A stretch of DNA of 64,000 nt from Salvelinus alpinus (taxonomy: Eukaryota; Chordata; Actinopteri; Salmoniformes; Salmonidae): positions 38,887,228 to 38,951,227 of the forward strand of contig NC_092115.1 of assembly GCF_045679555.1 (NCBI RefSeq), read 5' to 3'. Positions 12,020 through 23,526 of this stretch are shown one piece after another. The notes beneath the pieces are model-generated. The model made no database searches and was not told the DNA's origin. It was given only the letters and a program-made list of their open reading frames with translations. Within the stretch, counting starts at the first letter, position 1, and each line of letters starts with the position of its first letter. The translations under genes were made by a program, and so were the position numbers.

Positions 12020-13385
12020 TTTATTCATCAAATCAAATTTGATTTATCACATGCTCCGAATACAACCGGTGTAGACCTTACAGTGAAATGTTTACTTACA
12101 AGCTCTTTCCCAATGATGCAGCGTTAGAAGAAGAAGAAAAAACGACAAAAACATGACAAATAAAACACAAGAATGACGCAATACCAAACATTAGGAACAC
12201 CTTCCTCATATTAAGTTGGACCTCTCCATTTTCCCCTCAGAACAGCCTTAATTTGTCGGGGCAGGGACTCTATAAGATGTCGAAAGTGTTCCACAGGAAT
12301 GCTGGCCCATGTTGAATCCAATGAATTGCTGGATGTTCTTTGGGTGGTGGACCATTCTTGATACACACTGGAAACTGTTGAGCGTGAAAAACCCAGCAGC
12401 GTTGCAGTTCTTCACACAAACCGGTGCGCCTGGCACCTACTACCATACCCTGTTCAAAGGCACTTAAATATATTGTCTTTCCAATTCACATTCTGAATGG
12501 TATAAGCCATGTCTCAATTGTCTCAAGGCTTAAAAATCCTTCTTTAACTTGTCTCCTCCCCTTCATCTACACTGATCGAAGTGGATTTACAAGTGACATC
12601 AATAAGGGATCATAGCTTTCACCTGGATTCACCTGGTCAGTCTATGTCATGGAAAGAGCAGGTGTTCTTAATGTTTTGTTTACTCAGTGTACAAGGTGTA
12701 CCAATACCATAACAATATGCAGGTATACGTGGTAATTGATGTAGATATTCACATGTACGCAGGGTTAAAGGATAGTAGCAGCAGTGTATATGGTGGGATA
12801 TAGTCTACAGATATACAGATAATCCAGGACTCTGGGTGGCCATTGATTAGCAATTCGACAGTCTAATTGCCTGTTGGTCCGAGACTTGATGCTCTAATAC
12901 TGCTTGCCTGACGGTAGCACAGAGAACAGTCGTGGCTGAAATATGGCTGAAATATGTGGCAATTTTCTGGACCTTCCTTCCTGGTATTAAGATCCTGGAT
13001 GTGCTTCCCCTGCTTTTTCCTGTAGTCCACGATCAGCTCCATGGCCTTGCTGACATTGAGGGAGAGATTGTTGTCCTGTCAGTGTCTCAGACCTACTCCC
13101 TGTAGGCTGGCTCATTGCTGTTGGTGATTGGCCTACCACCGCCATATCATCAGCCAACTTAATGATGGTGTGTTGGAGTCATGCATGTCCACGTAGTTGT
13201 GGGTGAACAGGGAGTACAGGAGGAGACTAAGCACACCCCTGTGGGGCTTCCGTGTTGAGGGTCGGCGTGGCGGAGGTGTTGCCTATCCTCACCCCATAGG
13301 TGCGGCTCGTCAGAAAGTCCAGGATGCAGTTGCAGAGGGAGGTGTTCAATCCCAGGGTCCCGAGCTCAACTGTGTGCCTGCTTAG
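12020..13385 (-). mobile_element. Rex1-type LINE fragment, 3' half, minus strand
   Basis: Minus-strand sequence from the reverse transcriptase domain to the 3' end. It contains a decayed catalytic box readable as LADDMAVVG (about 13145) and the following LSLNVSKAMELIVDYRK-like segment. The 3' tail AATCAAATTTGATTTATCAC lies at about 12026-12050. It has frame breaks throughout and is interrupted by a Tc1-like element at 12182-12691. It meets a plus-strand fragment of the same family head-to-head at 13385/13386. Confidence 0.7.
12182..12691 (-). mobile_element. decayed Tc1-like element nested in the LINE fragment
   Basis: The ends are inverted: CAAACATTAGGAACACC on the left and GGTGTTCTTAATGTTTTG, then TTTACTCAGTGTA on the right. 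The left terminus has lost its outermost bases. Minus-strand sequence resembles a shortened Tc1-type transposase frame (for example TGGTGGACCATTCTTGATAC), but no usable frame remains. Confidence 0.65.
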
Positions 13386-14365
13386 TCCCCTCCTGTACTA
13401 CCTATTCACCCACAACTGCGTGGCCGAGCAAAACTCCAACACCATTGTTAAGTTTGCCAACGATGAGATGGTGGTAGACCTGATCATTGATGATGAGACA
13501 GCCTATAGGGAGGAGGGCAGAGACCTGGCAGCGTGGTGCCAGGACAACAACCTCTCCCTCAATGTCAGCAAGACAAAGGAGCTGACTGTGAACTACAGGA
13601 AAATGGAGGGCCGAGCACGCCCCAATTCACATCGATTGGGCTGTAGTGGAGCGGGTCGAGAGCTTCAAGTTCCTCTGTGTCCACATCACTAAGGATCTAT
13701 CATGGTCAAAACACACCAACACAGTCGTGAAGAGGGCACGACGCCTCAGGAATCTGAAAGGAATTGGCAAGACCCCTCAGATCCTCAAAAAGTTATATAG
13801 TTGCACCATTGGGAGCATCTTGACTGTCTGCATCACCGCTTGGTATGGAAACTGCTTGACATCCAACCGAACGCAAGGCGCTACAAAGGGTCCAGTACAT
13901 CACGGGGACCGAGCTCCCTGCCATCCAGGATCTCTATACCAGACAATGTCAGAGGAAGGCCATGAAAATTGTCAAAGATTCCAGTTACCCACGTCGTAGA
14001 CTGCTACAGCACAGCAAGCGGTACCAATGCACCAAGTCTGGAACCAACAGGACCTTGAACAGCAATAAGACTGCTAAATAGTTAGTTAAATAGTTAACCA
14101 ATTAGCTACCCAGACTATCTGCATATAGCATTTTTGCACTAATTGTTTTGACTCACCACATACGCTGTACTTTATTCCTAGTCATGTGTACATATCTACC
14201 TCAATTACCTCGTACCCCTGCGCATCGACTCGGTACTGGTACTTCCTGGATATAGCCAAGTTTTCGTTACTCATTGTGTATCTATTATTACCTTTATTAT
14301 TATGTGTTTTAATTTTATACTATTTCTCTATTTTCTTTCTCTCTGCATTGTTGAGAAGGGCCCAT
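13386..14365 (+). mobile_element. Rex1-type LINE fragment, 3' half, plus strand
   Basis: Reads [10 protein letters not shown], then KFANDEMVVDL, where the catalytic FADD box has become FAND, then WCQDNNLSLNVSKTKELTVNYRK and ITKDLSWSKHT. The frame is shifted near 13640, and a remnant of the region AWYGNCL follows at about 13840. The tail (about 14170-14365) carries the CTCGGTACTGGTACTTCCTG stretch typical of this LINE's 3' UTR. The aspartate-to-asparagine change alone would inactivate the enzyme. Confidence 0.7.
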
Positions 14366-14989
14366 AAGTAAGTCCTCATCTGTTATCTACTATGTTATGT
14401 CAGATAAAAACTAAAATAGTTTGATAACTTTAGGTAAGAATTACGATTGAGCATAGCAATGTAGGGTTAAAACAGCAGGGTCAACTTCTCTCTGTATCAG
14501 GTCACCACGTGAGTGAACACTCAGTAGCAGGTCGACGTGTTGGAAATAAACATTCAGAGAAATCTGTGTGTGTGCATGTGTCTTGTCTGTCTGTGTTTGA
14601 CCTTACAAACAATTCCTGAACACCATGGAGTCAAAAATGCATGTTTGTCAGCAGGTAACCTTTATAGCCTCCTATTCGACGGTCTCTGCCAAGAGATCTA
14701 TACCTTTATGGCACAGGAGAGAGAAACAAATAAAGAAACAAGTGGTCAAGCTGAAAAACAGCTCCTGAGATTAACAAGATTAAATTCGCAAAAAATATAT
14801 AGTTAATCAAATTGTACATCCGAAGATCAACACCGGAGGAAAAGATTGACAGAGTGTGAGTTTAAAGACTAATCTTAATCATGCTAGCTAGCCAAATTAA
14901 AATGTGTTAGCTAGCTTATGTCTAGCTCCAACTGTTTACTGGTGGTAACCATAGCAATGTGGCCACTGAGGCATTGCTAGCAGCAGCAG
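14366..14989. other. no gene seen
   Basis: AT-rich sequence with a short TG-rich patch (14565-14600). No family-like coding frame was recognised; parts are probably old repeats. Confidence 0.35.
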
Positions 14990-17585
14990 CAGAGACTGAG
15001 AGACTTCCCCCCCTTTTTTAGAATTTCCAGCAGAAATCAAATCAGAGAAGGGAAGAATCCATTTTAAACACAGAATTCTGAGGGAGAACCTGGAAACTCT
15101 GTTTGCCGACTGCTCACACAACAGGACTGTTACAAACCTGTTATTCTACACAGACCACACTACTGCCTGGCATACAGCTGTAACCAGGCATTTCAACTAT
15201 ACGACAAAGAAAGGCATCTGCAAGGGAAGGCAAATCCATTTTTTAGGACAGCGAAAAGGGCCAGGAAAACAAGTTTCTGACGGTAAGTATGTACCAGAAC
15301 CGCACTGTCATTGTCCAGGGCAGTGAGGTTGCACTCAGCTCTTTTGTGCAGGACTTCCCCACCCTAACGAAGATAGCAGAAACCAAAAAGGACAAGGACA
15401 GCACCCCGACCTCTCCCCTCACCTCAGGCTCTCCAACAGCAAGAGCCCAGGCCCAGACCCACACAACAGGTCTATCCTCCCCCCTGCCTGCCTACAACCA
15501 CCAGAGCCATGACCACACTACCATCAGCCTGCTGAGAGACAGGCTGGCTTTGTTAGAGGTATGGGTTACTGAGCTAAAGGAGCAGCCCCCCAGCTACACC
15601 ACCTCCAGCCCAGACACAGAGCTTCTACAGGACCAGATCAACCAGTGTAGGACACAGCTGAAGAACTCTGCCTTACCACAGCGCTTGAGGAGGTAAAGGC
15701 CACCATGAGAGAGCTAGTGCAGGCAATGGAGGAGATGGCAAAATAGTTGTCTATCATCAAGAGGGTGCTGTTGTATAGAGAACAGACTGTAGAGACTCCT
15801 AGAGAGAAGCTGCAGCCCCTCACCACCCCTAACAGCCCCACTGACCCACCCACAACCCTCCCCCATACCGACCACCCTTTACCCACAACCCCAGTCAACA
15901 AGGAGGCTCACATGGGGACACCTACAGAGAAAAGCTGTTTGGCCCCCCCTGACACACCCCTCCTTGTACACAGCCCCAGACAGTAAACCCAATGAGGTGG
16001 CCATCCTCATTGACTCAAATGGGAAATTCATCCAAGAGGATAAACTCTTCCCCCACCACAAGGTGTGCAAAATATGGTGCCCAAAAACGCAGGATGCACT
16101 CCACATCCTGTCCCAGCCTGACTTTGGCACACCAGGCCACATTATTATTCACACGGGCACCAACAACCTGCGAGAGGACCAGGAGAGAGTAGTAATATTT
16201 ACATAAACGAATTGGCCACTATTCTAGAAAAATCCTCAGCCCCTGGTGTTAGTCTCCACAATTTAGAGGTTAAATGCCTGCTCTTCGCAGATGACCCATG
16301 CCTGCTGTCACCCACAGCACCTGGGCCCTGGCAGTAAACCCCAAAAATACTAAGAATACTCAGGGAATTAGACAAAAGAGTACTGCACACACTGTAATTA
16401 CTTAGGTTTAAAAATAAGCTCAAATGGACACCTTAATGATGCAGTGAATGAACTGAGAGAGAAAGCACGCAGGGCATTCTACGCCATTAAAAAGCTAATT
16501 CAAATTGAAATACCTATTGAAATGTGTCTAAAACGAATTGAATGTGTCATTGAACCAATTGCACTTTATGGCAGTGAGATGTGGGGTCCACTTGCAAAAC
16601 AAGATTTCACCCAATGGGACAAACACCCCATTGAAACCCTGCATGCAGAGTTCTATAAGACTATCCTACATGTCCAGAGGAAAACTACAAACAATGCATG
16701 CAGGGCAGAATTAGGCCAATATCCACTAGTAAAACAATATTTAAAAAAGAGCAATTAAGTTTTGGAAACATCTAAAATACAGTGACCCCCTCTCATATCA
16801 TTACCAAGCCCTGCAATGCCAAGAGCTGAGCAAAGAAAAGAGTCCCCTCATCCAGCTGGTCCTTGGGCTGAGTTCACAAACCTGTTCTACTAACACACTG
16901 AAGTCTCAGGGCCAGAACATCCAATCAATCAGAATAAACCAAATTACAACGCAGTCAAAACAAAACTACATTACTTATTGGGAAACAAGCACGAAGCAAA
17001 ATGGACCTAAATCGACAGTACACCGTGGCAAACTATTTGAACATGGTTCTTGATCCAAACCTTAGAAAAACCTTGACAAAGTACAGGCTCAGTGAGCACA
17101 GCCTTGCCAATGAGAAGGGTAGACACATGAAAACATGGCTCCCTCTAGAGGAAAGGCTGTGCAACCACGGCACAACAGCAGAACCTGAGACGGAGCTGCA
17201 TTTCCTGACAAAATGTCAAAAATATAAAACAATTAGAGAGTGTAATTTCCCCAAATGTGAAACCTTTATTCAAGGTTTCAAAGACCTCTCTGATGAGGAT
17301 AGGCTACCCGTCCTGTTGGGGGAGGACGCAGAGAGCTGTGGGTTGGCAGCGCACTACATTGCTGCCTGCCATAAAATGAGGGACAGTGTCTGAGAGACCA
17401 ACCAAACTCCACATGTCCTCTATGTTTATTGTTATTGTTCAATGTATGGTTATTTTGACCCTTGGTTATTGTTGTTCCTGTTGTCCTGTTGACAATATTG
17501 ATTATTATTAATTATGTTAATATTTTAAATGTCCAAAGTAAGCTTTGGCAATATGTACATTGTTACGTCATGCCAATAAATTGAA

Positions 17586-17590
<5 letters not shown>
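14990..17590 (+). mobile_element. non-LTR retrotransposon with SGNH-type ORF1, internally deleted
   Basis: From about 15289 an ORF1-like frame encodes a proline/serine-rich protein with a leucine-zipper-like SLLRDRLALLEVWVTELKE segment. From 15964 a block VAILIDSNGKFIQE ... IIIHTGTNNLRE follows, matching the start and GTNN block of SGNH-hydrolase-like domains found in some LINE ORF1 proteins. At about 16280 a reverse transcriptase box LLFADDPCLLSPT appears directly, so the SGNH end, endonuclease and early reverse transcriptase are missing. The C-terminal region continues at 16444-16758 (IEPIALYGSEMWGPL) and 17001-17393, with frame breaks between. The 3' tail ends near 17590 and runs into a GA repeat. 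Confidence 0.7.
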
Positions 17591-17715
<125 letters not shown>

Positions 17716-17739
17716 GTTTTAAACCGATGTCAGATCAGC

Positions 17740-18039
17740 AGAAAGGAGGAAAGTTTACACACAGTGTTTCAAATTTGGTTTATGATTTTTATTCAACCTG
17801 GCGAACAATGGGATGTGAAAAACTTGGATTTTGAAATGAGGCCCTATAGACAATCTAGCAAACAGAACATTTAGTTGAAATGGCCTTCAGAAAGGTATAG
17901 GATTACAGCATTTGGATTAGGCTAATTATTGGATTATTGCTTCAGGGTTTCCAGTCTACCAGGTTGTGTGAGTTTCAGTCTCAGAGAGAGCCTACAGGCC
18001 ATTAAATGATTGGTTTACGTCGGGTTGGGCCCAAGCCCG
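17740..18039. repeat. part of dispersed repeat family shared with 27230-27320
   Basis: The stretch 17917-17995 (TTGGATTATTGCTTCAGGGT, then TTTCCAGTCTACCAGG...) is repeated in the same orientation at about 27233-27310. No coding sequence was recognised. Confidence 0.5.
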
Positions 18040-18980
18040 TAGACGGCCCAAGAGGCAAAAAAAAATTGAAACAAAAATAAAAACATTTAAATGTATAATT
18101 GTTTTTTTTATCCAACTACAGGAGCCCGCTCTCAATGTTCAAAATACAGCAGAGAGCAAAATTTAGCAACAGATGATCAATAGTTTATAAAAATAACTGT
18201 GGATGAAATTTTATCACAAGCACATACATGTATCTGCCAAAATTAAGGAAACACCAAAATAAAGTGTCTTAAAATGGTGTTGCATCACCACGAGCTGCCA
18301 GAACAGCTTCAAAGTGCCTTGGCATAGATTCTACAAGTGGACCTAAACCATGCCAGGAAAATGCACCCCAAACCATAACATATACTTTGTATCCATTGTT
18401 TACTCAAGGGTTTCCTTTATTTTGGCAGTTACATGTATGCCTACATTTGGGAAGGCCGCAGTTTGGGCAGTATGCACGCCAAATATAGGCAGCTTGTTCC
18501 TTGTGGCCATAGATTTATAATCCATAAAAGGGTTTTGTAACCTCTTACCCTGGCAATTTGACTGTTAAACTAATGGGTACACTAGCAATGGATGCCAGTC
18601 CTGATTTAAATTGGAAGTACTATCTATGGATTATATTTCTATGGTTGATTGGGGCTGTCGGTTTTCGTATTGCAGATTTATTTGTATTTGTATATACAGT
18701 TTAGAAATCTGTGGAACCAATAGAAACCATTTTTTTCTCAACACCTCCCAATTTGTAGCTAACAGCAGCACTATTTTTCAAAGTAGCTCATTTTGAGATA
18801 GGCTATTGCCAAGATGAGGGGCCTATGATTTCTTAATCCGGTCCTGGCTGAGTAAGCCAAGAAGTATGCTTTGGTACACTATAAAAAGGCGATGATGCTC
18901 AGGAATAGACTGTATTTTCCTCTTTAGACATTTAGTATTTTATTGTTCAATAAGTTCACTTCGACTTGGACTGAAAAATG
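18040..18980 (-). repeat. dispersed repeat family, copy B (inverted relative to copy A)
   Basis: Reverse-complement counterpart of 10605-11490, including the nested small element (GTTTCCTTTATTTTGGCAGT near 18410 and CTGCCAAAATTAAGGAAACAC near 18235). The two copies are diverged by substitutions and small indels, so the duplication is old. Confidence 0.6.
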
Positions 18981-19499
18981 AAAATAAATAATAATACATT
19001 AAATAAAAAAACAAGCTCTGGTGCAATTTGAGACGATTGCATCAAACCCACTAGTCTAGTGTAGTGTGTCCATCTGTCTTTTTGTGCTAAAAGTTGGGGT
19101 GTGTCGTGTGTTAATTTAGCTGTAGTAATCGCGTGACAACATTCCATGATTTGAGCATTCCATGGGTGATGTAATGATACGTTTATTGCACGGGTTTGAA
19201 ATGTGAGCATGAAAATAGACCACTAACTCACTGACCGCTATTCAGATCAATTGATCAATTAACCTGGTCACACCCCAAAAAAATTACGTTTGGGAAAACG
19301 AATAATAAACCATGTGTATTCTGCATGCATAGCCCCATAGGCATACAGGTAACTGCCAAAATAAAGGAAACACTTGAGTAAACAAGGGATACAAAGTATA
19401 TGTTATGATGTGGGGTGCATTCTCCTGGCATGGTTTATGTCTACTTGTAGAATCTATGACAAGGCACTTTTGAAGCTGTTCTGGCAGCTCGTGGTGATG
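18981..19499. repeat. dispersed repeat, left half of copy C interrupted by the IS630-like element
   Basis: About 19050-19330 is an inverted counterpart of 27330-27640, and 19345-19499 carries the ACAGGTAACTGCCAAAATAA element up to the left end of the transposon. The matching right half of that element (TAAGACACTTTATGTTGGTG) resumes at 27070. Confidence 0.5.
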
Positions 19500-20063
19500 C
19501 AGTTTTTCTACAATCGCTAACGTCATTTTGTCCAATCTGTTGTCACATTTTCAAAACTCTAAACACAACTAGCACCACCTCTGTCTGTTGTGGACCGTGT
19601 CATTAACGCAATTTATGTTGTTTTCACAGAATATGCAACAGGTTTCTAAAATGCTTACATTTTCTTAACATACAAGCTTACACAATACCAAAACGATGGA
19701 TCTTTCTTGTCTTATTTACAAATGCTTGCACACAGCACTCCAGAAATGAAGACCTAATGTTCAAAACCTTCAATATAATATAAAGCCTCTACTTCTGCAA
19801 CAACAGCAGCTCAAAAGCTATATTGAAACAGCTGATAAGCCTTTTTGAATGAACAGATCATTGAAACATTGAAAAATAGCTGATCCACTGTAAGTTGTGT
19901 AAAATAAACCAACCACAGCTGATTCTAATCTCAATCAAAGACATAGCCAGATGTTGAAGTTCTTTCAATTACATGGACATACACAGTAAAAAGGGGACTC
20001 TTTGGATTGATTTTGTTCAATGTGGATACAGAACAACACAGAGGAGCAGAGAGAGAAAAAATA

Positions 20064-23000
20064 ATGTCTGGACAACGGAGAGAAATAGTTGGACCAGGGA
20101 GAGGAGTAGCTGGACCAAGCAGAGGAGTAGCTGGACCAGGGAGAGGGGTAGCTGGACCAGGGAGAGGAGTAGCTGGACCAGGGAGAGGGGTAGTTGGACC
20201 AGGGAGAGGAGTAGCTGGACCAGGGAGGGGGGTAGTTGGACCAGGCAGAGGAGTAGCTGGACCAGGGAGCGGGGTAGTTGGACCAGGGAGAGGAGTAGTT
20301 GGACCAGGGAGAGGGGTAGTTGGACCAGGCAGAGGAGTAACTGGACCAGGGAGAGGAGTAGCTGGACCAAGCAGAGGAGTAGCTGGACCAGGGAGAGGGG
20401 TAGTTGGACCAGGCAGAGGAGTAACTGGACCAGGGAGAGGGGTAGTTGGACCATGCAGAGGAGTAACTGGACCAGGGAGAGGGGTAGTTGGACCAGGCAG
20501 AGAAGTAGCTGGACCAGAGAGAGGGGTAGTTGGACCAGGCAGAGGAGTAACTGGACCAGGGAGAGGGGTAGTTGGACCATGCAGAGGAGTAGCTGGACCA
20601 GGGAGAGGGGTAGTTGGACCAGGCAGAGGAGTAGCTGGACCAGGGAGAGGGGTAGTTGGACCAGGCAGAGGAGTAGCTGGACCAGGGAGAGGGGTAGCTG
20701 GACCAGGGAGAGGGGTATCTGGACCAAGCAGAGGAGTAATTGGACCAGGCAGAGGAGTAGCTGGACCAGGGAGAGGGGTAGCTGGACCAGGCAGAGGAGT
20801 AACTGGACCAGGGAGAGGGGTAGCTGGACCAGGCAGAGGAGTAATTGGACCAGGGAGAGGAGTAACTGGACCAGGCAAAGGAGTAGTCAGACCAGGGAGA
20901 GGGGTAGTTGGACCAGGCAGAGGAGTAGCTGGACCAGGGAGAGGGGTAGTTGGACCAGGCAGAGGAGTAGCTGGACCAGGGAGAGGGGTAGTTGGACCAG
21001 GCAGAGGAGTAGCTGGACCAGGGAGAGGGGTAGTTGGACCAGGCAGAGGAGTAGCTGGACCAGGGAGAGGGGTAGTTGGACCAGGCAGAGGAGTAGCTGG
21101 ACCAGGGAGAGGGGTAGTTGGACCAGGCAGAGGAGTAGCTGGACCAGGGAGAGGGGTAGTTGGACCAGGCAGAGGAGTAACTGGACCAGGGAGAGGGGTA
21201 GTTGGACCATGCAGAGGAGTAACTGGACCAGGGAGAGGGGTAGTTGGACCAGGCAGAGGAGTAGCTGGACCAGGGAGAGGGGTAGTTGGACCAGGCAGAG
21301 GAGTAACTGGACCAGGGAGAGGGGTAGTTGGACCATGCAGAGGAGTAGCTGGACCAGGGAGAGGGGTAGTTGGACCAGGCAGAGGAGTAGCTGGACCAGG
21401 GAGAGGGGTAGTTGGACCAGGCAGAGGAGTAGCTGTACCAGGGAGAGCGGTAGCTGGACCAGGGAGAGGGGTAGCTGGACCAAGCAGAGGAGTAATTGGA
21501 CCAGGCAGAGGAGTAGCTGGACCAGGGAGAGGGGTAGCTGGACCAGGCAGAGGAGTAACTGGACCAGGCAGAGGAGTAACTGGACCAGGGAGAGGGGTAG
21601 CTGGACCAAGCAGAGGAGTAATTGGACCAGGGAGAGGAGTAACTGGACCAGGCAGAGGAGTAACTGGACCAGGCAGAGGAGTAATTGGACCAGGGAGAGG
21701 AGTAACTGGACCAGGCAAAGGAGTAGTCAGACCAGGACAAGGGAGAAGGAGAGGTAGGGGGAGAGGAGTAAGAATGCGTGGTGGTGTTCAAAGGAGAGTA
21801 AGAGCTGTTGTCACTGATGAAATAAGAGCCACCATCATAGACCATGTGATAAACCATGGTATATCACTGAGAGAGTCTGGTGAAAGAGTCCAGCCTAATA
21901 CCATGGTCTATCACTGAGAGAGACTGGTGAAAGAGTCCAGCCTAATCTCAGATGGTCAACCTTGGCTTCCATTATCCAGAATTTTCAAAAAACCAACAGG
22001 TAAGTAATGCATTTCACAAAGGCTTATTCTATCATTACTGTTGCTATGTCCCACAGTAACTGTAGGCCAACAGTCCCAATGCAAATATATATGTTGTATT
22101 TTTGTTCCTCTAAAGGACACCGTCTTCCTCCCTCTGGGGGAAGAGGAAGGCTCCTCAGTGAAGACAAAGACCATGCCATTGTAGGATTGGTCATTGCTGA
22201 CAATGCAACAAAACTGAGAGAAATTCAGACCAGAATTGTAGAGGACAACCTGGTATTTCACAATGTGGAAAGCATCAGCCTGACTACCATTGCTCGGACT
22301 CTGACCAAACACAGAGTTTGAATGAAACAGTTGTACACAGCTCCTTTTGAAAGGAATAGTGAGCGGGTCAAGTAACTCCAGCACCAATACGTCCAGGTAT
22401 GGTGTCTATCCAATATGTCTTGTTCTATAGTGAGTTTTACACTATGCTACTCTACATGTAAACATGGGTTACAGTACATACAGTAGGACATACTGAAAAT
22501 AATTTACACACAGTGTTTGATTTCTTTCAGAGAGTCATGGAGTTGGAGGCTAATCAGACCCCACATGAAATCATTTATGTAGACAAGGCAGGGTTTAACC
22601 TTTCAGAAACACTTCGGTGGGGAAGAAACGTCATCGGGAAAAGGGCCACCGTTGATGTGCCGGCTCAGAGAGGAGCAAATATCACAATGTGTGCTGCAAT
22701 CTCGAGTGCTGGTTTGGTCCTGCAGAAATGCCAGATTGGTCCCTACAACACCGAGCACTTTCTTTTGTTTTTAGACAACCTCCACCAACTACTGGTGCCA
22801 GAAGCAGAAAGGGAACAGGTGGGAGGAAACAGGAGGACATTTGTGATTGCATGGGACAATGTAGCATTCCACCATTCACAAACTGGTTTGCAGCCCATCC
22901 AAAAATGTTTTCCCTTTTCCTCCGCCATACTCGCCTTTCCTCAACCACATTGAGGAATGTTTTTCTGCCTGGAGGTGGAAAGTGTATGATCATCGGCCAC

Positions 23001-23167
23001 ATGACCAAATGTCCCTCCTGGATGCAATGGAAGCCAGCTGCAGAGACATCTCAGCTGAAGACTGTCAGGGGTGGATAAAGCATGCCAAGCGTTTCTATCC
23101 AAGGTGCGTAGCGAGAGACGACATAAGATGTGATGTGAACGAGAATGCTGAAGATCGTATGGATTAG
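20064..23167 (+). pseudogene. IS630-like DDE transposase with giant GPGRGV repeat, broken
   Basis: Three exons are supported by GT-AG borders: 20064-21999, 22116-22396 and 22531-23167. Exon 1 starts [14 protein letters not shown] and is dominated by a 21-bp tandem repeat coding GPGRGV(V/A/T). It ends with a basic [14 protein letters not shown] tract and a helix-turn-helix-like segment (DEIRATIIDHVINHGISLRESGERVQPN). Exon 2 carries the second DNA-binding part (GRGRLLSEDKDHAIVGLVIA). Exon 3 carries the DDE domain: first Asp in YVDKAGFN, second in IAWDNVAFHHS, and the C-terminal CRDISAEDCQGWIKHAKRF block. Defects: a roughly 47-bp tandem duplication at about 21856-21946 giving TGA, a TGA in KHRV*MKQ, a TAA in RVK*LQ, and a frameshift near 22880. 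Similar fish genes are often labelled IS630-like. Confidence 0.75.
20088..21736 (+). repeat. 21-bp minisatellite, about 78 units, coding in five frames
   Basis: The unit is 21 bp (seven codons), with alternating GGGAGAGG and GGCAGAGG variants giving a 42-bp higher-order period. Because the length is a multiple of three and the unit lacks stops in five frames, five frames stay open over long distances. On the plus strand they read GPGRGVV and SSWTRER; on the minus strand they read GPVTPLP, AWSSYSS and LVQLPLS. Only the first belongs to the transposase exon; the others are by-products of composition. The third plus frame is closed by TAG in every unit. Confidence 0.95.
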
Positions 23168-23526
23168 AGCAGGACTGTGCATTTTTGTGTTTTTTCCCTT
23201 CTGTGCCTTTTTTTTTTACAGTAATTGTGTTTTACTTTTACACATTTGGAACCAAAGGCCATGTATGTTTGATTTTTTGTTGATCACTGGCAGCAATTTC
23301 ATGTTGCTAATAAAGCTTTTACTGCAGAAATTCCGTCACTTACAATTTTTTCCTACTGTACATTCTATGAAGTTAATATGACTCATTCACTTTTAGATAG
23401 TATGTTGTTAAAAATGCACACATTTGACACTCAACCAAAAAATGGAGAGTGGTTTACAGTAAAAGGAAACTGAATTATAAAAAACAATGGATTTTATATT
23501 GTCTATTGTATGCAGGTAGAACTGAA

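Noticed and set aside
20088..21736. CRISPR-like array
   Set aside because: The 21-bp units are contiguous with no spacers and the genome is vertebrate; it is a minisatellite.
19973..21757. 594-codon plus frame reading SSWTRER repeats
   Set aside because: Wrong frame of the same minisatellite; it does not join the transposase DNA-binding region.
19931..21857. Long minus-strand open frames reading GPVTPLPGP or AWSSYSS repeats
   Set aside because: They are the complement of the 21-bp minisatellite inside the transposase exon; open only because the repeat unit is free of stops.
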